A DNA stretch of 9,473 nt, taken from the NCBI GenBank assembly GCA_937868455.1, contig CALMMO010000291.1, positions 1 through 9,473 on the forward strand, in the 5' to 3' direction. The notes below the pieces were generated by a model. It saw only the letters and a list, made by a program, of their open reading frames with translations, searched no databases and had not been told where the DNA came from. Positions 6,042 to 9,473 of the stretch are shown piece by piece; the first letter of the stretch is position 1, and every line of letters begins with the position of its first letter. The translations under genes and the position numbers were made by a program. Source of the DNA: an uncultured Marmoricola sp. GTDB lineage: Bacteria; Actinomycetota; Actinomycetes; Propionibacteriales; Nocardioidaceae.

Positions 6042-6548
6042 GTGTCTGATCGCTCAAAGCTTGTTATTGGTCTCATCGCGGTTATTGGGTTGTACGCAGT
6101 GGGCCTTGGGCCACTCGAAACCGTGATGGCCGCCCGCGGGCACGGAATCGTTGATCTGGAGTTGGCCTGGACTCCCACGCGGCTCCAACAAATCCTCAAC
6201 GACTGGGGAACCGTCGGGTTAGACGCTGCGAGAAAGCAAATTTGGTGGGACTTCGCCTTTGTCCCTTCCTACTGCCTCATGATTGTCGGCGCCCTCAGGT
6301 TGGTGTTGGGCAGAGCTCACGGTGTGCTTGCGCGGTGGGCGAAACCACTGACCTTGGGTGTGCTCGTCGCGGGTGCTCTTGACTACCTCGAGAACATCTC
6401 GATGCTGATCGCCTTGAGCGGCTCTCACGCACTGATCGGGATTGCCTCAGCGTTCGCGAGCGTGAAGTTTCTCTTGCTTCTCGCAGCGGTCATCGCACTG
6501 GTGTGGGGCATGGCGTCCACGCTGATGCAGCGATTCAAGCGGGCTTAG
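6042..6548 (+). CDS. Uncharacterised four-helix membrane protein
   Basis: I cannot assign a function. The predicted product is 168 aa with four hydrophobic segments at about 6-27, 71-90, 102-125 and 139-160. A polar stretch of about 40 residues between helices 1 and 2 contains LAWTPTRLQQILNDWG (41-56). Acidic residues lie at the membrane segments: Asp70 in WWDFAFVPSY (68-77) and Asp114 and Glu117 in GALDYLENISM (111-121). This pattern resembles small uncharacterised four-helix proteins with a conserved Asp before helix 2 and a D-x-x-E-N motif in helix 3, recalled rather than searched. The GTG at 6042 is chosen because it follows the transporter stop by 10 nt and gives a compact protein; the frame is open further upstream only as a shadow of the transporter. 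The C-terminus is basic (QRFKRA). The last 4 nt overlap the stop of the convergent dehydrogenase gene. Confidence 0.75.
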   Translation: MSDRSKLVIGLIAVIGLYAVGLGPLETVMAARGHGIVDLELAWTPTRLQQILNDWGTVGLDAARKQIWWDFAFVPSYCLMIVGALRLVLGRAHGVLARWAKPLTLGVLVAGALDYLENISMLIALSGSHALIGIASAFASVKFLLLLAAVIALVWGMASTLMQRFKRA

Positions 6549-7549
6549 CGATCCATTTCGTTGCGCACCGCGTGCGGCGCACCGGCAAGCGCGCCCAGGG
6601 TGTGGGCGGTCTTAAAGATCAAGTGCGCATCGTGTTCCCAGGTGATGGCGATGCCGCCGTGAAGTTGCACAGTCTCTGAGGCGATGTGAGCCACCGCTTC
6701 ATTGCAGTACGACGACGCCACGCGGGCGATTGCGACTAACGACTCGCGTGCTGCTGGCGATGGACCAGCGACGAAGTCAGCCGCTGCGGCCAGTGCGGCC
6801 CAGGAAGCACTTCGACCAGCCTCGACCAGCACTAAGCAATCAGCCAGCCGGTGTTTGATCGCCTGGAACGACCCGATGGGCCGACCAAACTGCACCCGCT
6901 CCTTGACGTAGGCATTGGTCATGTCGAGCCCGCGCGCGGCCACACCGCTCGCCATGACAGCGAGAAGTGCGCGAGCGATAGCGGTGAGTGCATCGGCATC
7001 TACCCCATCGCCAATCACAACCCTGCTGCCGCCGGTGAGCCGCCCGATGCGCACGCCTTGGTCCATGGTTGCCTCAGGCGCGATCTCGGGCTCAGCCACG
7101 GCACACAGTTGGCCCTGATCCACGGCGAAGATGAGTGAGGAACTGGGGTTAAGCAGGGCGCCATCGGCCAAGCCGGGCCACATCACGGTGGCCACCTCGC
7201 CGCTGGCCATGCGGGGCAAGAACTCAGTGCGAGCCTGGTTAGTGCCCCACAGGAGCACCGCGCACTGGGCCAGAGTGCTCGTGAACAGCGGTGTAGGCAC
7301 GAGGTGATAAGCCAGTGCTTCTAGCACCGCACCGGTCTCGTTGAGGCTCGCCTCGGCGCCGTCGTACTCCTCAGGAAGGGGGAGGGCAGCCACACCAATC
7401 TGTTCGCACAAGGTCGCCCACAATTGCGCGTCGTAGCCGATGTCGCTGGCCTGAGCGGCTCGAACGGCTTCACTGGTGGCACGCTTGCCGAGCAGCGCGT
7501 TGGTGATCGAAATCAGTTCCTCAGCCTCAGCTGAGCGTGTCGTCATCAT
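6545..7549 (-). CDS. Acyl-CoA dehydrogenase-fold subunit (short, third of a trio)
   Basis: This is probably one subunit of a heteromeric FAD-dependent acyl-CoA dehydrogenase (alpha-beta desaturation of an acyl-CoA). The 334 aa are shorter than a standalone enzyme (about 380-400). The N-terminal helical domain ends near LPEEYDGAEASLNETG (58-73). The middle domain is degenerate and lacks the standard flavin-contact pattern. The C-terminal domain has RVQFGRPIGSFQAIKHRLAD (218-237), whose Arg/Gln/Phe contact FAD across the subunit interface, and ETVQLHGGIAITWEHD (292-307). Start choice is ambiguous: ATGATG at 7549-7544 allows a 4-nt ATGA overlap with the upstream gene (start 7549) or a TGATG overlap (start 7546). 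No strong RBS is seen, which suggests coupling. It resembles FadE33-type short subunits in place and size. The substrate is unknown. The 3' end overlaps the convergent membrane protein gene by 4 nt. Confidence 0.88.
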   Translation of the reverse strand: MMTTRSAEAEELISITNALLGKRATSEAVRAAQASDIGYDAQLWATLCEQIGVAALPLPEEYDGAEASLNETGAVLEALAYHLVPTPLFTSTLAQCAVLLWGTNQARTEFLPRMASGEVATVMWPGLADGALLNPSSSLIFAVDQGQLCAVAEPEIAPEATMDQGVRIGRLTGGSRVVIGDGVDADALTAIARALLAVMASGVAARGLDMTNAYVKERVQFGRPIGSFQAIKHRLADCLVLVEAGRSASWAALAAAADFVAGPSPAARESLVAIARVASSYCNEAVAHIASETVQLHGGIAITWEHDAHLIFKTAHTLGALAGAPHAVRNEMDR

Positions 7550-8487
7550 TGGCTACTCACATGCTTGAGGACTCGTTGTTGGTGCCACAGGTCGGTGCCC
7601 CAGGTGCTGCTGAGGGCGCGCACGCGGGCGAACCACAACCCGAGGTCGTATTCAGCGGTGTAGCCGATGGCGCCATGGACTTGAAGTGCGGTGCGCGCGG
7701 TCAGGTAGGCAGCGCGTTGGGCAGAGAGCTTGGCTGCGCTGGCGTTGAGGTCGTCGAGTTGAAGTGCTGCCCCCCATACCAATGGGCGCGCGAAATCGAG
7801 TGCGATCCGGGCGTCGGCGAGTTGATGCTTGATTGCTTGGTAGGAGCCAATCTCTCGGCCAAATTGACGGCGTTGTTTGACGTACTCAACCGCGTCACTG
7901 AGCAGGCGTTCGCCAGCACCAAGCAAGTGTGCCGAAGCGGCCAGGACTGCTCGATTGGCGGCGAGATCGAGGTCACCACTGGTCAGTGGCTGGGTTGGGC
8001 TCAGTGAGCTCAACAGCCTGGTGGTGTCAACCGAGTGCAGGGGAGTGCCGGTGGTCTCGCCGCGGTGCAGGCCCTCGTCGGTGACACAGAACACGTGCTC
8101 GCTGACGCCCGCGGCGTCGCAGTACGGCGCCAACTCAGCAACGCTCAGCGTGGCCATTTCACCTGCTGCGACTGCTTCGAGTTCGGGCCCAGTCAATGCA
8201 GAGGCCAAATAGGCCGCTGACTCGATCCACGGTCCAACCGCAAGGTGGTAACCCAAGGTCTCGAAGGCCATGGCGAGATCGGCATCGGTGCCACCCAGGC
8301 CGCCGTCATCTTCGGCCACGATGAGTGCGCACACACCCTGATCGGCAAGGCGGCTCCACAGTGCTTTGCCTGGCGCGGTGTCGCCCTCAGCCCAGCGCCG
8401 CGCGACGGTGACCGAGTCGGCACGCACCATGAGTTCGCCCAGGGAGTGAGCGAACTCCGCTTGCTCAGGAGTTGGCTCAAATCTCAT
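7546..8487 (-). CDS. Acyl-CoA dehydrogenase-fold subunit (short, second of a trio)
   Basis: This gene encodes a 313-aa member of the acyl-CoA dehydrogenase family, the size of the short partner in mycobacterial heteromeric FadE enzymes. It starts MRFEPTPEQAEFAHSLGEL, a typical family N-terminus. The ATG at 8487 overlaps the upstream stop as ATGA, and AGGT lies 6 nt before it. A longer in-frame ORF reaching 8607 was not used because those 40 residues are Arg/His/Pro-rich shadow of the upstream gene. Landmarks are VAEDDGGLGGTDADLA (57-72), a reduced middle domain (about 110-160), RRQFGREIGSYQAIKHQLAD (206-225, FAD-contacting) and LQVHGAIGYTAEYDL (268-282). No Y-E-G-T glutamate is present, so the catalytic base must lie elsewhere or in a partner. 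It is probably cotranscribed with its two neighbours. Substrate unknown. Confidence 0.88.
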   Translation of the reverse strand: MRFEPTPEQAEFAHSLGELMVRADSVTVARRWAEGDTAPGKALWSRLADQGVCALIVAEDDGGLGGTDADLAMAFETLGYHLAVGPWIESAAYLASALTGPELEAVAAGEMATLSVAELAPYCDAAGVSEHVFCVTDEGLHRGETTGTPLHSVDTTRLLSSLSPTQPLTSGDLDLAANRAVLAASAHLLGAGERLLSDAVEYVKQRRQFGREIGSYQAIKHQLADARIALDFARPLVWGAALQLDDLNASAAKLSAQRAAYLTARTALQVHGAIGYTAEYDLGLWFARVRALSSTWGTDLWHQQRVLKHVSSQ

Positions 8488-9473
8488 CGGTTGACCTGCA
8501 CTTCGCGGGGGAGGCCGAGGATGCGCTCGGCGATGATGTTGCGCTGGATCTCGTTGGTGCCGGCGTAGATGGGGCCTGAGAGGGAGAACAGATAGCCGTC
8601 TTGCCAACGGCTCTCTAGCTCACCCGCGGCGCCTTGCAGATCGATGGCGCATTCGTGCAAAGCGATATCGAGTTCGGACCAGAACACTTTGTTGACTGAA
8701 CCGGCCGCGCCCATGTCGCCACCGGACGCTAGTCGCGTCACGGTGCCCCAGGTGTAAAGCTGATAGGCCCGAGCTTTGATCCAGCCGTCGGCTACGGCAG
8801 CTGCGTGCTCTGCAGGTGAGCCTGACTGCTGCCACTGGGCAAGCAGCCGGTCAGCGGTGGCCAAGAAGCGGCCCGGTGAGCGCAGTGAGAGGCCTCGCTC
8901 GTTGCCGGTCGTGCTCATGGCAACGCGCCAGCCATCACCTGGATCGCCCAAGACATCAGAGTCGGGCACGAAAACCTCGTCGAGGAAGATTTCGGCGAAC
9001 CCGGCTTCACCGTCGAGTTGGGCGATGGGCCGGACCGTCACCCCTGGTGCATCGAGGGGGAACATGAAGTAGGTGAGTCCGCGGTGTCGCTGTGCGCTCG
9101 GGTCGGAGCGGAATAGGCCAAATCCCCAGTGCGCGTAACTGGCTCGCGAGGACCAGGTCTTTTGACCGTTGAGAACCCAGCCTCCACGCTCATCGTCTCG
9201 GGTCGCGCTGGCCTTCAATGAGGCCAGATCTGAGCCAGCTTCTGGCTCACTCCATGCCTGAGCCCAGATCGTGCGCCCGGCTCCCATGTCGGGCAAGAAC
9301 CGGTCTTGTTGCTCTTTGGTGCCGTGCTCGAAAAGGATCGGAGCCAGCAAGAAGATGCCGTTTTGGGACACCCGGCCTGGTGCGCCCGCGCGGTAATACT
9401 CCTCTTCAAAGATCACCCATTGCACGAGCGAGGCTTCGCGCCCGCCGTACTCCTTGGGCCAGGCGACCACTGA
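8484..9473 (-). CDS. Acyl-CoA dehydrogenase, long subunit (first of a trio), 5' end cut by window edge
   Basis: The frame is open to the right edge. The GTG at 9470-9468 is an internal Val codon, since TCA (Ser) precedes it in frame and the protein begins mid-domain with VVAWPKEYGG. 329 residues are visible of an expected 380-400. Landmarks in order are WPKEYGGREAS, GIFLLAPILFEHGTKEQQDR, the flavin/substrate motif WAQAWSEPEAGSDLASL, the beta-domain motif NGQKTWSSRASYAHW, FLDEVFVPDSDVLG and the C-terminal IYAGTNEIQRNIIAERILGL. The residue at the Y-E-G-T catalytic glutamate position of medium-chain enzymes is Ala (codon 8564-8562), and the RxQFG motif typical of homo-oligomers is missing from the C-terminal domain. 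The two short subunits downstream carry RxQFG, so complementary half-sites are likely. The stop overlaps the next gene's ATG by 4 nt. It resembles FadE31-type long subunits. Substrate unknown. Confidence 0.9.
   Translation of the reverse strand, partial: SVVAWPKEYGGREASLVQWVIFEEEYYRAGAPGRVSQNGIFLLAPILFEHGTKEQQDRFLPDMGAGRTIWAQAWSEPEAGSDLASLKASATRDDERGGWVLNGQKTWSSRASYAHWGFGLFRSDPSAQRHRGLTYFMFPLDAPGVTVRPIAQLDGEAGFAEIFLDEVFVPDSDVLGDPGDGWRVAMSTTGNERGLSLRSPGRFLATADRLLAQWQQSGSPAEHAAAVADGWIKARAYQLYTWGTVTRLASGGDMGAAGSVNKVFWSELDIALHECAIDLQGAAGELESRWQDGYLFSLSGPIYAGTNEIQRNIIAERILGLPREVQVNR
8494..8497 (-). promoter_or_regulatory. Ribosome binding site of the second dehydrogenase subunit
   Basis: AGGT on the minus strand lies 6 nt before the ATG at 8487-8485, inside the 3' end of the upstream dehydrogenase gene. 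With the ATGA overlap it fixes the start of the 313-aa subunit. Confidence 0.5.

Noticed and set aside
5477..6199. 240-aa open frame antisense to the CDF transporter
   Set aside because: No domain motifs, and a His/Gln/Arg-rich composition typical of a shadow frame; the opposite strand is a clear transporter.
6811..6831. Two tandem copies of TCGACCAGC with a 10-nt period
   Set aside because: Only two short units inside an Ala/Val/Gly-rich stretch of a conserved dehydrogenase domain; the period is not a multiple of three and no array is present.
8488..8607. Extension of the second dehydrogenase subunit to 8607
   Set aside because: The 40 added residues are Arg/His/Pro-rich, overlap the conserved C-terminus of the upstream subunit, and precede a normal family start at 8487.

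Overview
The window looks like chromosomal DNA of a high-GC actinobacterium (Actinomycetota). This is an inference. It rests on the GC-rich codon use, GTG starts, start codons lying 6-7 nt behind a TANNNT-like hexamer with no ribosome binding site (leaderless style), and acyl-CoA dehydrogenase sets of the mycobacterial FadE type. Genes are packed with almost no spacers. No tRNA, rRNA, CRISPR array, insertion sequence or phage gene was seen, and no gap without a gene exceeds about 160 bp.

Left block (1-1917, minus strand): two different members of the HpcH/HpaI aldolase / citrate lyase superfamily joined by a TGATG stop/start overlap. The upstream one (856-1917) matches the malyl-CoA / beta-methylmalyl-CoA / citramalyl-CoA lyase (Mcl) type of the 3-hydroxypropionate bicycle and ethylmalonyl-CoA pathways. 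The downstream one (1-856, cut by the window edge) is a shorter CitE-like CoA-ester lyase. The pair suggests cleavage or formation of 3-hydroxyacyl-CoA esters such as malyl-CoA or citramalyl-CoA.

Centre block (2074-6548, plus strand), divergent from the first: metY (O-acetylhomoserine sulfhydrylase), metX (homoserine O-acetyltransferase) and metW (methyltransferase-fold partner of MetX). Together they convert homoserine to homocysteine by direct sulfhydrylation. They are followed by a cation diffusion facilitator transporter with an unusual metal-site motif and by an uncharacterised four-helix membrane protein. The most striking non-coding signal of the window is here: a 23-bp, nearly perfect hairpin (3376-3429) that begins 3 nt after the metX start codon and lies inside metX coding sequence.

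Right block (6545-9473, minus strand): three consecutive acyl-CoA dehydrogenase-fold subunits with 4-nt overlaps (a 1-nt overlap is possible at the second junction). The first is a longer subunit with the nucleotide/beta-domain motifs, cut by the right edge. It is followed by two short subunits of 313 and 334 aa that carry the RxQFG and HGxI motifs. Size and order recall the mycobacterial FadE31-FadE32-FadE33 set, so a heteromeric acyl-CoA dehydrogenase is likely. The block meets the centre block tail to tail, with the two stop codons overlapping and no spacer for a terminator.
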